Assembly (NCBI GenBank): GCA_032433765.1
Contig: JAVIAB010000025.1
Span: 37,985,756 to 38,049,755 of the forward strand
Direction of reading: 5' to 3'
Length of the DNA: 64,000 nt
Source of the DNA: Megaustenia siamemsis
Lineage: Eukaryota > Mollusca > Gastropoda > Stylommatophora > Ariophantidae
Part shown: piece after piece, positions 1 through 11,984 of the stretch
How positions within the stretch are numbered: position 1 is the stretch's first letter
Layout of the letters: the number at the start of each line of letters is the position of its first letter
Made by a program: the position numbers and the translations under genes
The notes under the pieces: generated by a model
Databases searched by the model: none
What the model saw: only the letters and a program-made list of their open reading frames with translations
Told to the model about the DNA's origin: nothing

Positions 1-27
1 TAAAACTAAACAAGGACAGGTCACTTA

Positions 28-1393
28 ATGTTTACTACAACAATGATAACTGAATTGTTTACTGTAACAATGATAACTGAATTGTTTACTACAACAATGA
101 TAACTGAATTGTTTACTGTAACAATGATAACTGAATTGTTTAATACAACAATGATAACTGAATCGTTTACTGCAACAATCATAACTGAATTGTTTACTAC
201 AACAATGATAACCGAATTGTTTACTACAACAATGATAATCGAATTGTTTACTACAACAATCATAACTGAATCGTTTACTGTAACAATCATAACTGAATTG
301 TTTACTACAACAATGATAATCGAATTGTTTACTACAAACATGATAAATGAATTGTTTACTGTAACAATGATAACTGAATTGTTTACTACAACAATGATAA
401 CTGAATTGTTTACTACAACAATGATAATCGAATTGTTTACTACAACAATGATAACAGAATTGTTTACTACAACAATGATAATCGAATTGTTTACTACAAC
501 AATGATAACTGAATTGTTTACTGAAATAATGATAACTGGCATTGTTTATTACAACGATGATAACTGAATTGTTTACTACAACAATGATAAGTGAATTGTT
601 TACTACAACAATGATAAGTGAATTGTTTACTACAACAATGATAAGTGAATTGTTTACTACAACAATGATAACTGACATTTTTTACTACAACAATGATAAC
701 TGAATTTTTTTTGTAACTGTGATAACTTAATTGTTTACTACAACAATGATAAGTGAATTGTTTGCTACAACAATGATAATCGAATTGTTTACTACAACAA
801 TGATAATCGAATTGTTTACTACAACAATGATAACCGAATTGTTTACTACAACAATGATAATCGAATTGTTTACTACAACAAAGATAACTGAATTGTTTAC
901 TGAAATAATGATAACTGGCATTGTTTATTACAACGATGATAACTGAATTGTTTACTACAACAATGATAATCGAATTGTTTACTACAACAAAGATAACTGA
1001 ATTGTTTACTGAAATAATGATAACTGGCATTGTTTATTACAACGATGATAACTGAATTGTTTACTACAACAATGATAAGTGAATTGTTTGCTACAACAAT
1101 GATACGTGAATTGTTTACTACAACAATGATAAGTGAATTGTTTGCTACAACAATGATAAGTGAATTGTTTACTACAACAATGATAACTGACATGTTTTAC
1201 TACAACAATGATAACTGCATTTTTTTTTGTAACTGTGATAACTTAATTGTTTGCTACAACAATGATAAGTGAATTGTTTGCTACAACAATGATAACTTAA
1301 TTGTTTACTACAACAATGATAACCGAATTGTTTGCTACAACAATGATAACCGAATTGTTTACTACAACAATGATAACTGAATTGTTTACTGTG
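28..1393. repeat. 27-bp minisatellite, about 50 copies
   Basis: Tandem 27-bp units built on GAATTGTTTACTACAACA plus ATGATAACT. Both strands stay open because the unit is nine codons without stops, so the apparent peptides (TELFTTTMI repeats) are not genes. Variant units carrying GGCATTGTTTATTACAACG recur near 537, 917 and 1028, which suggests duplication of multi-unit blocks. Confidence 0.95.
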
Positions 1394-1778
1394 ACTACCA
1401 GAACTCAAACAATGTTTCCCCTACTACAGCTATCAAATATGTACGATATGTAGAGCGCGTGCAAAAGCTCAGCGGTATGTGATGGCGAAATCAATAGCTC
1501 TGGTGTGGGCAGTCGCTCATAGCTCTCGGTATCTGATGTAGACATCAGTTCACAGGCACGGGCGTGTGAGTTGGGTGGCTGTGTGGGTGCGATCTCTTTC
1601 GCAACTGTACATTTGCAATAACAATAGATAGAAAACTACCTTCTCTAAATGTATATAAGAAGGCAATATAAATTTAGTTCACATATGCGTATGTTGTAAG
1701 AAAGATAAGAAAACGCGGTTAAAAATATATAAACATTCGTAGTTAAGATAAAAGAAGCATATAACAGCTAAACAACAA
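1394..1778. other. Unassigned single-copy stretch
   Basis: Follows the 27-bp array. Moderate GC to about 1600, then AT-rich. I see no ORF with splice borders, no RNA gene and no repeat unit. Confidence 0.5.
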
Positions 1779-2182
1779 ATGATAAATAGCATTTTCATAC
1801 CAACTTTGTGCTATGAAAGTCAAACATGGACCCTTTCTAAATCACAATTAAGAAAGATAAATACATGTGAGATGTGATGCTTGAGAAAAGTAACAAACAA
1901 CACAAGAAAAGATAGAATACCAAATGAAACCATAATAAAATGGTAGGAATAAAACCCTGCCAAAAATATATAGAACAACAACAACTTAAATGGTTGGGCC
2001 ACCTGGTCAGAATGAAACCTCACCAATCACCATCAAGGGCATTCTTCTCGAGAATGCATGGAAAAAGACCAAGAGGAAGACCCAGAAGAAGATGGATAGA
2101 TGCAGTGACAGAGGCATGTAACAACAAAGGAAAATCACTAATTCAGACAGTTCGAGCAGCTCAAGAACGACAAATGATATAA
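1779..2182 (+). mobile_element. Decayed LINE 3' fragment (RT C-terminal region)
   Basis: The first part reads FIPTLCYESQTWTLS, the usual LINE post-RT 'thumb' motif, then meets a stop near 1879. A second frame from 1940 gives QQLKWLGHLVRMKPHQ and GKRPRGRPRRRWIDAV, the conserved GH(V/L)xR and arginine-rich C-terminal motifs of non-LTR endonuclease/reverse-transcriptase proteins, ending at 2182. Two stops/frameshifts make it non-functional. The catalytic FADD core is absent, so this is a 5'-truncated copy. A relative of its last 40 codons lies antisense at 30620-30775. Confidence 0.8.
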
Positions 2183-2191
2183 ACCACAACA

Positions 2192-2643
2192 CCATGACTG
2201 GTAGAACTTCAATGGTGTTTCTGACTTCATCTTTGTCTCTCTATGTATTCAATGACTGGTAAAACTTCAATGATGTTTCTGACTTCATCTTTGTCTCTCT
2301 ATGTATTCAATGACTGGTAGAACTTCAATGGTGTTTCTGACTTCATCTTTGTCTCTCTATGTATTCAATGACTGGTAAAACTTCAATGATGTTTCTGACT
2401 TCATCTTTGTCTCTCTATGTATTCAATGACTGGTAGAACTTCAACGATGTTTCTGACTTCATCTTTGTCTCTCTATGTATTCAATGACTGGTAGAACTTC
2501 AACGATGTTTCTGACTTCATCTTTGTCTCTCTATGTATTCAATGACTGGTAGAACTTCAATGATGTTTCTGACTTCATCTTTGTCTCTCTATGTATTCAA
2601 TGACTGGTAGAACTTCAATGGTGTTTCTGACTTCATCTTTGTC
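2192..2643. repeat. 58-bp minisatellite, about 8 copies
   Basis: Units begin TGACTGGTAGAACTTCAA and include GACTTCATCTTTGTCTCTC. It starts ten bases after the stop of the preceding LINE fragment, so the first unit may derive from that LINE's 3' untranslated tail. Units differ by single bases such as AATGG/AACGA. Confidence 0.95.
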
Positions 2644-2721
2644 ATGATCTCTTCGTGTTTATTTATATACTTTAATAAGTTAAAAAAGACAAATCGGCGA
2701 CCTAAATTACAATATAGTAAG

Positions 2722-2898
2722 TAAAAAGTCAAGTACCCCCGTCACGCCAAGTGGCGTATAGGGAATATGGTGTTAGTGACCATAAATTTTACAGAACTTC
2801 GAAACATGATTTTTGGGGTAATGTGGTCGGTATTACCTCCGTGCCGCTTTACTTTCCCAGAAAAAAAAACTCGGTACAATTAAAGGCTGGGTGAACCG
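2722..2898 (-). mobile_element. tRNA-headed SINE-1, 5'-truncated copy
   Basis: The antisense sequence matches the body of the full SINE-1 at 11985-12484: the 3' end with CCCCGTCACGCCAAGTGG, the central block TTTTTGGGGTAATGTGG, and GGCTGGGTGAACC. The tRNA-like head with boxes A and B is missing. A few bases of LINE-C-like sequence (GAATCATGGACAAT) follow at 2911-2925. Confidence 0.85.
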
Positions 2899-2969
2899 GA
2901 ATATGGTTGAGAATCATGGACAATCTCTCAAACAGCAAGGAAGAAAATGGATTCATTCGAAAGATTTCT

Positions 2970-3109
2970 GGATCTTACTCTCCATCTATAGCACTGGCCT
3001 CCTCTTGTCTTGATGACACATTTTGACAGATTGTTAATTGTCCATTTCTTGATCTTACTCCCCATCTATAGCACTGGCCTCCTCTTATAGTGATGACACA
3101 TTTTGACAG
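2970..3109. repeat. Two-copy direct repeat, about 80-bp period
   Basis: A 60-bp block starting GATCTTACT and ending ACACATTTTGACAG occurs at about 2970-3029 and 3050-3109 with a few mismatches, separated by about 20 bp. Confidence 0.85.
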
Positions 3110-3519
3110 TGTTATTTATCCATCCTCTGACGTCACACTCTCATCTTTAGCATATCACCTGGTCACCCTAGACCTTCTCATTTGTTGTGACCTTCACAAT
3201 GACGTCATATCTAGTTCAATCCCCATTTCCTTTGTCCTTCACCTTATCTCTTATTTTACTTGTCTATTTATAGAATAAATTTATTTTGTTGTACTTTCAT
3301 TGGCTAGACCAGCGTCACCTTTATTGAATACCTGCCCGCTGAGGGGGACCACCCAAAGGTTGTGACGTTTTCAGCATTACGAGCAGGGGCGGTTATAGAT
3401 AAAATGGTGTCAGCCGTCTATAGTTGACATAGCTGATGACGTCATAAGCTAAGGGTGTTTTCCGGTAAATCCTCTCAGTCCAACAGTTGTCAGTGTAGAT
3501 AGCAATGACTAGAGATAGC
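3110..3519. other. Unassigned stretch
   Basis: No convincing ORF. The words CCTGCCCGCTGAG and GTGTGACGT-type sequence at 3330-3370 recur around the SINE at 52205-52500, so this may be part of another dispersed repeat. Confidence 0.4.
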
Positions 3520-4040
3520 TATCACAATTATTGCCCAACAAAGAAATAACTATAGAGACGGCACTCTACTTTAATAGGTACCTGATTTGTTTCTGGGAAC
3601 GTAAAACGGCACGGGCGTAATGCCGACCACATTACCCCAAAAATCGTGTGCCGAAGGTCTGTAAAATTTATGGTCATTAACACTATATTCCCTATACGCC
3701 ACTTGGCGTGACGGGGGTACTTTACTTTTTTTTTTTTAACGGGCACTCTACAATCTTCATCCCAACGTTGTGCTACCAATGTCAGTCCTGGACACTAGAC
3801 TCAAGAACAATAAGAAAAATAACGACTGCCGAGATGAAATGTGTTAGACGAATGACAGGGAACAGCTTGAGAGATAAGATCAGAAATGAAGAACTGAGAA
3901 AAAAGCCCGGAATAACCCCCGCCATAGAATATATAAAGAAATAGCAGATGAAATGGTCCAGGAACGTGACAAGGCAGAAAGATCAAAACACAACGAGCCC
4001 TCAATAAACGTTGTGAGAACACCAGACTCAGGGGTATACT
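3520..4040 (+). mobile_element. LINE-A fragment, broken by a SINE
   Basis: The outer parts match LINE-A at 22640-22930. Left: GCCCAACAAAGAAATAAC. Right of the SINE: CTTCATCCCAACGTTGTGC, then reading frames for TWTLDARTIRK-like, CVRRMTGNSLRDKIRNEEL and AIEYIKK. Frameshifts and a stop after AIEYIKK disable it. It leads straight into the 68-bp array made from its own next segment. Confidence 0.85.
3570..3741 (+). mobile_element. SINE-1, 5'-truncated, inserted in LINE-A with TSD
   Basis: The body matches SINE-1 (GCACGGGCGTAATGCCGACC, the CCCCAAAAATC block, then GTGACGGGGGTACTTTAC and a T-rich tail). The 10-bp target duplication GGCACTCTAC lies at 3560-3569 and 3742-3751. Removing the SINE restores the LINE-A order seen at 22685. 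Confidence 0.88.
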
Positions 4041-4868
4041 ACATAAAAGATGAATTGATGGAATATTAGAAACACTAGGAAACATAAAAGCAGGAGAGGC
4101 GAACAGAAGAGCAAAAGATGGATTGATGGAATATTAGAAACACTAAGAAACATAACAGCAGGAGAGGTCAACAGAAGAGCAAAAGATGGATTGATTGAAT
4201 ATTAGAAACACTAGGAAACATAACAGCAGGAGAGGTCAACAGAAGAGCAAAAGATGGATTGATGGAATATTAGAAACACTAGGAAACATAACAGCAGGAG
4301 ATGCCAACAGAAGAGCAAAAGATGGATTGATGGAATATTAGAAACACTAGGGAATATAACAGCAGGAGATGCCAACAGAAGAGGAAAAGATGGATTGATG
4401 GAATATTAGAAACACTAGGAAACATAACAGCAGGAGATGCCAACAGAAGAGCAAAAGATGGATTGATGGAATATTAGAAACACTAGGGAACATAACAGCA
4501 GGGGAGGCCAACAGAAGAGCAAAAGATGGATTGATGGAATATTAGAAACACTAGGGAACATAACAGCAGGAGATGCCAACAGAAGAGCAAAAGATGGATT
4601 GATGGAATATTAGAAACACTAGGAAACATAACAGCAGGAGATGCCAACAGAAGAGGAAAGATGGATTGATGGAATATTAGAAACACTAGGAAACATAACA
4701 GCAGGAGATGCCAAAAGAAGAGCTAAAGATGGATTGATGGAATATCAGAAACACTAGCAAACATAACAGCAGGAGAGGCCAACAGAAGAGCAAAAGATGA
4801 ATTGATGGGATATTAGAAACACTAGGAAACATAACAGCAGGAGATGCCAACAGAAGAGCTAAAGATTG
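4041..4868. repeat. 68-bp minisatellite formed from the LINE-A 3' end, about 12 copies
   Basis: Each unit is the LINE-A segment coding for RWMDGILEALGN...EANRRAK, with words AAAGATGGATTGATGG and ACATAACAGCAGGAG. It is present once in the LINE-A copy at 22990-23070. The unit is 68 bp, so each copy shifts the frame and no long ORF survives. The array ends in the normal LINE continuation, TATCTCCACTGGACGCTGA. Confidence 0.93.
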
Positions 4869-5298
4869 CTGACTATATCTCCACTGGACGCTGACAGGTA
4901 AATGAGGGAGAAAAGAAGACTTCTGTGGATGTTTCTATTTTCTGACCAATGCATTTAGCTCCTAGCAAGTTGTATTGAGTGATGTAACTTGACAGGAATT
5001 AAACATCGCTTCCTTAATAAGATGAGTTGTTGAGAATCGGGAGTCTAGCTCGGTACATGTAGCGAGAAGAGAGGTGTGGTTGGACCGTTGGTGCACGACA
5101 GATATCATCTACCTTATTAGTTCAGATCTGTTCAGAAAGATGAAACACCAACTGGGCTGTCATGACTGCACAGAGATTGATTATTTTAATTGGTGGTCTG
5201 TACCTATATATGTCATGATGAGTCGTGGGGAGAATCGATGTTTAAAGCAGATCTGTTTACATTTTCGTTTTAATTTGATCAAGGGAAAATAATTAACA
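4869..5298. other. Unassigned stretch
   Basis: Starts with the tail of LINE-A (to about 4910). The rest holds a 72-codon ORF at 5074-5292 with no recognisable motif and no supporting splice structure. I do not call it a gene. Confidence 0.4.
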
Positions 5299-5488
5299 AT
5301 GATTTCTTTCTTTCTTTCTTTCTTACTTACTTTCTTTCTTACTTACTTACTTTCTTACTTTCTTTCTTTCTTTCTTACTTACTTTCTTTCTTACTTTCTT
5401 TCTTACTTTCTTTCTTTCTTACTTACTTTCTTTCTTACTTTCTTTCTTTCTTTCTCTCTTTCTTTCTTTCTTACTTACTTTCTTTCTT

Positions 5489-5528
<40 letters not shown>

Positions 5529-5880
5529 ACTTTCTTTCTTACTTACTTTCTTTCTTACTTTTTTTCTTTCTTTATATCTATCTTTCTTTTTTTTCTTTTT
5601 CTCTATTTGTCTTTCTCTTTCTCTCTTTCTTTCTTTCTCTTTATTTCTTTACCTTTTTCTTTCTTTATTTTTTTCATTCATTCATTCTTTCTTTCGTTCA
5701 TTCTTTCATTTATTTATTCTTTCTTGTTTTCTTTCTTTCGTTCGTTCTTTCTTTCTTTCTTTCATTTTTTTTCTTTCGTTTATTCTTTCATTCATTCGTT
5801 CATTCTTTCTATCTTTTTGTTTTTTCTTTCGTTCATTCTTTCTTTCTTTCTTTCTTTCACTCCTTCATTCTATCTTTCTT
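5299..5880. repeat. TTTC/TTAC microsatellite
   Basis: Pyrimidine-rich tetramers TTTC with frequent TTAC variants, decaying into TTCATTCA forms after 5570. Apparent Phe/Leu/Ser-rich ORFs are composition artefacts. Confidence 0.97.
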
Positions 5881-6524
5881 GCTATCATCTCATGGCAACT
5901 GAACGAATGGTTAGTCAGTAAAAGAACAATACCCTCTTCGTCATCCGTCCTTAAAAGGACGCTAGGTGGGCATAAATACGTTGTTTGTCGTTTATTTGCG
6001 CATTTCGACCCGTCACCTTCGACTTCAGTGCTTCATTTTTGAGGACCGGATTGCCTTCCCTCATCGAACCCTACTCTCTTGGCCAGACTAGACATGTTAG
6101 TCTGTTTCTAGAGGCACCACGAAGAGGTGGAGAAAAGGGTCTGCATCAATGGTTTAATGTTTAAACTACCACTTTCAAAGAATGATTACGTTTTTTGACA
6201 ATCGGTGACGCTTACAGTACAAACGTGTATCGTCTTGTACAGCGTTCTCTTCAACACAATATCCCTGCCACAATACTCTGCTATATGTGTTAAACATGGA
6301 CACCAATAGCCAAATAAAAGTCATAGTTACAGAATCTTGGATGTAACAAAAAGAGAGAACCAGAAACAAAGATATGGATTAGTGGTTCTCAGCCTATAGG
6401 CAGCCGTGGCTCCCTTTCTCCTGCTGATCATATACCGGTGGCGCCGTCATGACAGATATAAGTCTGGTAACCTCTGATTCTTGAATTTATGTTATGTAGG
6501 GGGTACTAGAGGAAGATACTATGC
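5881..6524. other. Unassigned stretch
   Basis: No repeat unit or convincing exon recognised. It contains an ORF shadow on the minus strand (6175-6369) without known motifs. Confidence 0.4.
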
Positions 6525-6987
6525 AATCTATTTTTGACAATAGAAACAAGAAAAAGAATTCTTAAATGTTATGTAGAGCCAGTCTTAACATATGGTTGTG
6601 AATCATGGACAATAGGACAACAGACAAGAAAATCACTGAAGTCTGTAGAAATGTGGTTTTACAGAAGAATGTTAAGAATACCATGGACAGCTAAGAAGAG
6701 TAATGAAAATGTTCTGAGAGAGGTCAAGGCAAAAAGAGAGCTAATTTCCAATATTAGGAAGAAACAACCATCATTTTTTGGCCATGTAATGTAAAGAGAT
6801 CTGGAATATATTGTAACAACTGGGAAAATTGAGGGACGAAGAGATAGAGGGAAGCAAAGAGAAAAGATAACAGACAGCTTAAGAGAATGGCTTGGCAGAA
6901 GGTCAACAGCAGAAATGATAAATAACTGTCGAGATAGAAAGTCGTGGAGAGACATGATCACCTACGTCATTAGGCCCGGTACTTGAT
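6525..6987 (+). mobile_element. LINE-C fragment (3' part)
   Basis: Reads LKCYVEPVLTYGCESWTIG, then WFYRRMLRIPWTAKK, KKQPSFFGHVM and, after an in-frame stop at about 6792, GKIEGRRDRGKQREKI and SWRDMITYV. These are the C-terminal motifs of an endonuclease/RT LINE protein. The 3' end is GGTACTTGATGATGATG, a short (GAT)n tail typical of non-LTR elements of this kind. The start is truncated and the copy is dead. Antisense relatives lie at 17808-18235, 20207-20394 and 27338-27760. Confidence 0.88.
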
Positions 6988-7230
6988 GATGATGGGTTAC
7001 TACTTTAGATACAGACAGGAAGTAGTGTAACAACACTGGAGAAGTATGTCCGTGTATTTACTGTATATACGTTAATATTACTTTACTGGATTCCCTGATA
7101 GCATATAGAAGATGACCAATGAGGAGAGAATAAACATTATCATGTAGATGCTGGTTTATCTACCAGCAAATGTTAACGTCTATGTAGATGTTATCATGTT
7201 ATGGTTATTAACATCTGACTAGGTGTGAGA

Positions 7231-7615
7231 TTCAAAACAAACGAGGAAATTAGAGAAATCGCCAATCAACCACTAATATCTTCAGTAATAAAGAAAAGAC
7301 GATGGTCATACGTTGGACATGTGATGAGAAGAGATAATAATCGAATAGCAAAGCAAGCCCTCATATGGGAAACAACAGGTAAAAGAAAAAGAGGAAGACC
7401 CAGGGAGACACTGAGAAGAACATTGATAAGAGAGGCAAGAGCAGCAGGAATCGGCTCCCTCAATGAGATAGAACTGCTTGCACAGAACAGAGACAGATGG
7501 CGAGATTTGATAAAATATCTTTAAAAGAAAACTGCTAGAACAAAAAATGCATATAGGAGAAGGTGTATCTTGGTCTACGCCCTATGGGCCGGCAACGGCT
7601 CGAAAGGTCAATAGA
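7231..7615 (+). mobile_element. LINE-D, strongly 5'-truncated, with TSD
   Basis: An intact coding tail from 7231 to the stop at 7522-7524 gives FKTNEEIREIANQ, RRWSYVGHVMRRDNN, KRKRGRPRETLRRT and LLAQNRDRWRDLIKYL. A 3' untranslated tail of about 90 bp follows (GGCTCGAAAGGTCAATAG). The 11-bp target duplication TAGGTGTGAGA is at 7220-7230 and 7616-7626. Nearly identical to the longer copy at 56156-56828. Confidence 0.93.
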
Positions 7616-7626
7616 TAGGTGTGAGA

Positions 7627-7799
7627 GGTAAGAGCAGAAATGAGAAACTGTAACATAAATAAGGAATAATTCCCACCATAGAGGACATAAAGAAACAACG
7701 GATACAATGGACTGGTTACGTGATCAGACTGAAAGATTAAAACATGACACAACGAGCCTTCAATAAACGTTGCAAGAACACCAGACTCAAAGGATAGAA
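7627..7799 (+). mobile_element. LINE-A remnant next to the 33-bp array
   Basis: The translation IEDIKKQRIQWTGYVIRLKD and then TQRAFNKRCKNTRLKG matches the LINE-A segment at 22865-22985 with stops. Homology ends just where the 33-bp array begins. Confidence 0.8.
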
Positions 7800-9890
7800 C
7801 ATTGACCTCAACACAGCAGATATCCCACTGAACATTGATCTCAACACTTCAGACGTCCTACGGAACATTGACCTCAACACTTCAGACGTCCAACAGAACA
7901 ATGACCTCAATACTTCAGACGTCCTACAGAACAATGACCTCAACACTTCAGACGTCCTACAGAACAATGACCTCAACACTTCAGACGTCCTACAGAACAA
8001 TGACCTCAATACTTCAGACGTCCCACAGAACAATGACCTCAACACTTCAGACGTCCTACAGAACAATGACCTCAACACTTCAGACGTCCTACAGAACAAT
8101 GACCTCAACACTTCAGACGTCCTACAGAAAACAATGACCTCAACACTTCAGAAGTCCTACAGAACAATGACCTCAACACTTCAGACGTCCTACAGAACAA
8201 TGACCTCAACACTTCAGACGTCCTACAGAACAATGACCTCAACACTTCAGAAGTCCTACAGAACATTGACCTCAACACTTTAGACGGGCTACAGAACATT
8301 GACATCAACACTCAAGACACACCACAGAACATTGACATCATCAACACTCCAGACATCCCACAGAACATTGACATCATGAACACTCCAGACATCTCACAGA
8401 ACATTGACATCAACACTCCAGGCACCCCACAGAACATTGACATCATCAACACTCCAGACATCCCACAGAACATTGACATTAACACTCCAGACACACCACA
8501 GCAGAACATTGACATCAACACTCCAGAAATCCCACAGAACATTGACATTAACACTCCAGACATCCCAAAGAACACTGCCATTAACACTCCAGACATCTCA
8601 CAGAACATTGACATTAACACTCCAGAAACACCACAGAACATTGACATCAAAACTCCAGACATACCATAAAACATTGACATTAACACTCCAGAAATCCCAC
8701 AGAACATTGACATCAACACTCCAGAGATCCCACAGAACATTGACATTAACACTCCAGACATCCCAAAGAAAATTGACATTAACACTCCAGATATCCCACA
8801 GAACATTGACACCAACACGCCAGACACACCACAAAACATTGACATCAACACTCCAGACACACCACAGAACACTGACATCAACCGTCCAGACATCCCACAG
8901 ATCATTGACATTAACACTCCTGACATCCCATAGAAAATTGACATCAACACTCCAGACATCCCACATAACTTTGAAATCAACACTCCAGACATTTCACAGA
9001 ACATTGACATCAACACTCCAGACATCCCACAGAACATAGACATCAACACTCCAGACATCCCACAGAACATTGACATCAACACTCCAGACATCCCACATAA
9101 CTTTGACATCAGTACTTCAGACACACCACAGAACTTTGACATCAACACTCAAAACATCCACATAATTTTTGACATCAACACTCCAGACACACCACAGAAC
9201 TTTGACATCAACACTACAGTCACATCATAGAACATTGACATCAACACTTCAGACATCCCACAGAACATTGACATCAACACACCAGACACACTATAAAACA
9301 TTGACATCAACACTTCAAACATCCCACAGAACATTGACATCAACACACCAGACACACTAAAAACATTGATATCAACACTTCAGACATCCCACAGAACATT
9401 GACCTCAACACTCTAGACATCCCACAGAACATTGACCTCAACACTCTAGACATCCCACAGAACATTGACCTCAACACTCCAGACACACCACAGAACATTG
9501 ACCTCAATACTCCAGACACACCACAAAACATTAATCTCAACACTCTAGACATCCCACATAACATTGAACTGAACGCTCCAGACACACCACAGAACATTGA
9601 CCTCAACACTCTAGACATCCCACAGAACATTGACCTCAACACTCCAGACATCCCACAAAACATTGACCTCAAACTCCAGACACACCACAGAACATTGACA
9701 CCAACACTCCAAACATCCCACAGAACATTGACACCAACACTCCAAACATCCCACAGAACATTGACACCAACACTCCAGACATCCCACAAACCATTGACCT
9801 CAACACCCCAGACACACCACAGAACATTGACACCAACACTCCAGATATCCCACAGAACATTGAACTCAACACTCCATCAATCCTGGACGC
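7800..9890. repeat. 33-bp minisatellite, about 63 copies
   Basis: Units of eleven codons (QNIDINTPDIP-like in one frame) built on CAGAACATTGACATCAACA and CTCCAGACATCCCA. The left third carries GACCTCAACACTTCAGACG variants, the middle CATCAACACTCC, and the right GACACCAACACTCC, so there are at least three sequence blocks. Open frames on both strands reflect unit length, not coding. Confidence 0.96.
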
Positions 9891-10209
9891 ATAGAAAACA
9901 CCAGAGAAAACAAAATATCAGGTGATATTTGCCCTATTTCTTGGAAAGGATGGCACTAGATAAACAACCCACCTGCCCTTGGAGGCACACAAACAATTGT
10001 GACGCCATTGACTCTGAATGTAAACGAACAGCTCTCGATTTCAACCAACAGAATAAATTAACACCAATTATTAGACAAATTGGATCAGAAATTGAATATT
10101 TTAAAAAATGTAAATAATTGGCAAGAATATGAATCAAAGAAGGTTACATAAAAATTTGTCTTACCATTGCGAAACAATTAACGTCATGTATGTTGTGTGT
10201 GTTAAATTA
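9891..10209. other. Unassigned AT-rich stretch upstream of the candidate first exon
   Basis: Contains a 62-codon ORF (9929-10117) without recognised motifs. I cannot point to a clear TATA box or initiator. Confidence 0.35.
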
Positions 10210-10272
10210 TAATATTACCTTAGATGTGAGTTCGCGAGAGAGACAGAAGAAATAAATATCGAACAGAAGAAG

Positions 10273-10286
10273 ATGGTTGTGGACAG
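10273..10286 (+). CDS. Candidate first coding exon of the RGK-like gene
   Basis: The sequence AAGATGG has A at -3 and G at +4, a good start context. It encodes M-V-V-D and then AG, followed by the donor CAG|GTAACG at 10287. The exon ends in phase 2, the phase needed by the acceptor exon at 31534, whose first base completes AGC (Ser). Upstream the frame is open for 20 codons back to a TAA at 10210-10212 with no other ATG, and is purine-rich like a 5' leader. Only 14 coding bases support this, so chance agreement is possible. The alternative is that the real first exon lies elsewhere upstream. Confidence 0.35.
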
Positions 10287-10519
10287 GTAACGCCCCCTCA
10301 AAGATTATAGCCACGGGACGACAGCATGTGTATGCACTGGGAGGAGGCGTGTCATCGGTTGGGTTGACTGGTTCAGAAAGGCGGTAATATAGTGCACTGG
10401 CTGGCACACTGCAACACTTGAGGTAGCGATTAGCGTGTGTCTCGACTGTACAGACGGAATTCTATCTAACAAATTGTGCATTTCTTACAGCAGTATTCTT
10501 CGTCTTCTCATTTTCGTTT
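10287..10519. other. Unassigned stretch after the candidate exon
   Basis: Non-repetitive and moderately GC-rich. It would be the start of intron 1 under the gene model. No other feature is recognised. Confidence 0.35.
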
Positions 10520-10550
10520 TTTCTATATCATCATCGTCATCTTCATTTTT

Positions 10551-10632
<82 letters not shown>

Positions 10633-10679
10633 CCATCATCATCATTATCATCATCATCATTATCAGCACTATCATCATT

Positions 10680-10753
<74 letters not shown>

Positions 10754-11237
10754 TATCATCATCATTATCATCATCATCATCATCATCATTATCATCATTA
10801 TCATCACCATCATCATCATCATTATCAGCCCTATCATCATTATCATCATCATCATCATCATTATCATCATTATCATCATTATCATCATTATCATCATCAT
10901 TATCATCATTATCATCATCAGCATTATCATCATTATCATCATTATCATCATCATCATTATCATCATTATCATCATCATCATCATTATCATCATTATAATC
11001 ATTATCATCATTATCATCATCATTATCATCATCATTATCATCATCATTATCATCATTATCATTATCATCATTATCATCATCATTATCATCATTATTATCA
11101 TTATCATCATCATCATTATCATCATCATCACCTTTCTCTTCATCATCATCATCATCATTATCATTATCATCACCTTCTTCTTCTTCATCATCATCATCAT
11201 CTTCCTCTTTTTCTTCATCAGCATCATCGTCATCATT

Positions 11238-11275
<38 letters not shown>
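10520..11275. repeat. (TCA)n microsatellite with TTA and TCT interruptions
   Basis: About 750 bp of TCA/TTA trinucleotides with a few CAC and CTT variants. Ser-, Ile- and Met-rich frames are artefacts. The complement, (TGA)n, resembles the short GAT tails of LINEs B and C in this window, so a retroelement tail is one possible seed. Confidence 0.97.
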
Positions 11276-11385
11276 GTATGTATGTATATATGTATGTTTG
11301 TATGTTTTTATGTATGTATGTATGTATGTATGTATGTATGTATGTATGTATGTATGTATGTATGCATGTATGTATATATGTATGT
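11276..11385. repeat. (TATG)n microsatellite
   Basis: About 27 copies of TATG directly abutting the TCA array, with rare T and C substitutions. Confidence 0.97.
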
Positions 11386-11971
11386 GTTTGGCGCTAAATT
11401 GTTGCGACAGTGAGTAATGCAGCCTGTCTAACGCGCCTCTCTGCTGACCTCAGGCATTCAGGCGAGGGTGCCTATACAATACTGTTGTTGTTCGTGAGTG
11501 TTGGCTTACAGTATGCGTGAGTTCACACAGGATAGCTGGGAACCCGTGTTGGTGTTCCCTGATACAGATCATGTTCACACACAACGTGAAATGTGCCACA
11601 TATCCCCATTTTTTTTCAAAACGAGTCCCCAAACAACAAAAGTCGAGAATCACTGCGGCAGCTGTTTGTTCCATCTTCAACATAAAAAAATACAGTACTA
11701 CCAACAGCCAACAGCTCCCAGACAAAATCCTGCCTCAGCGGAGACAATAATCTGGCGGCTGTGATTGATTTTTCCACTCGTTCCAGCCATTACCCAGCAT
11801 CTCTTTGGTCTACCACGATATCACTGGCATTAAACAGCCACAAATTGTCCAGCATTTCGGGATTACATATTTATTGCTTTTTGTTATTGTCTTGTTTTGC
11901 TCTTCGATCAAGTATTTTATCGGATATTCCGGGGGAAAATTTAATAACCCGTGAAAAGAATTAACAGAAGC
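11386..11971. other. Unassigned low-repeat stretch
   Basis: Holds overlapping ORFs up to 91 codons on both strands (11450-11964), none with a recognisable family motif or exon borders I can defend. Confidence 0.4.
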
Positions 11972-11984
11972 ACTCATACGGACG

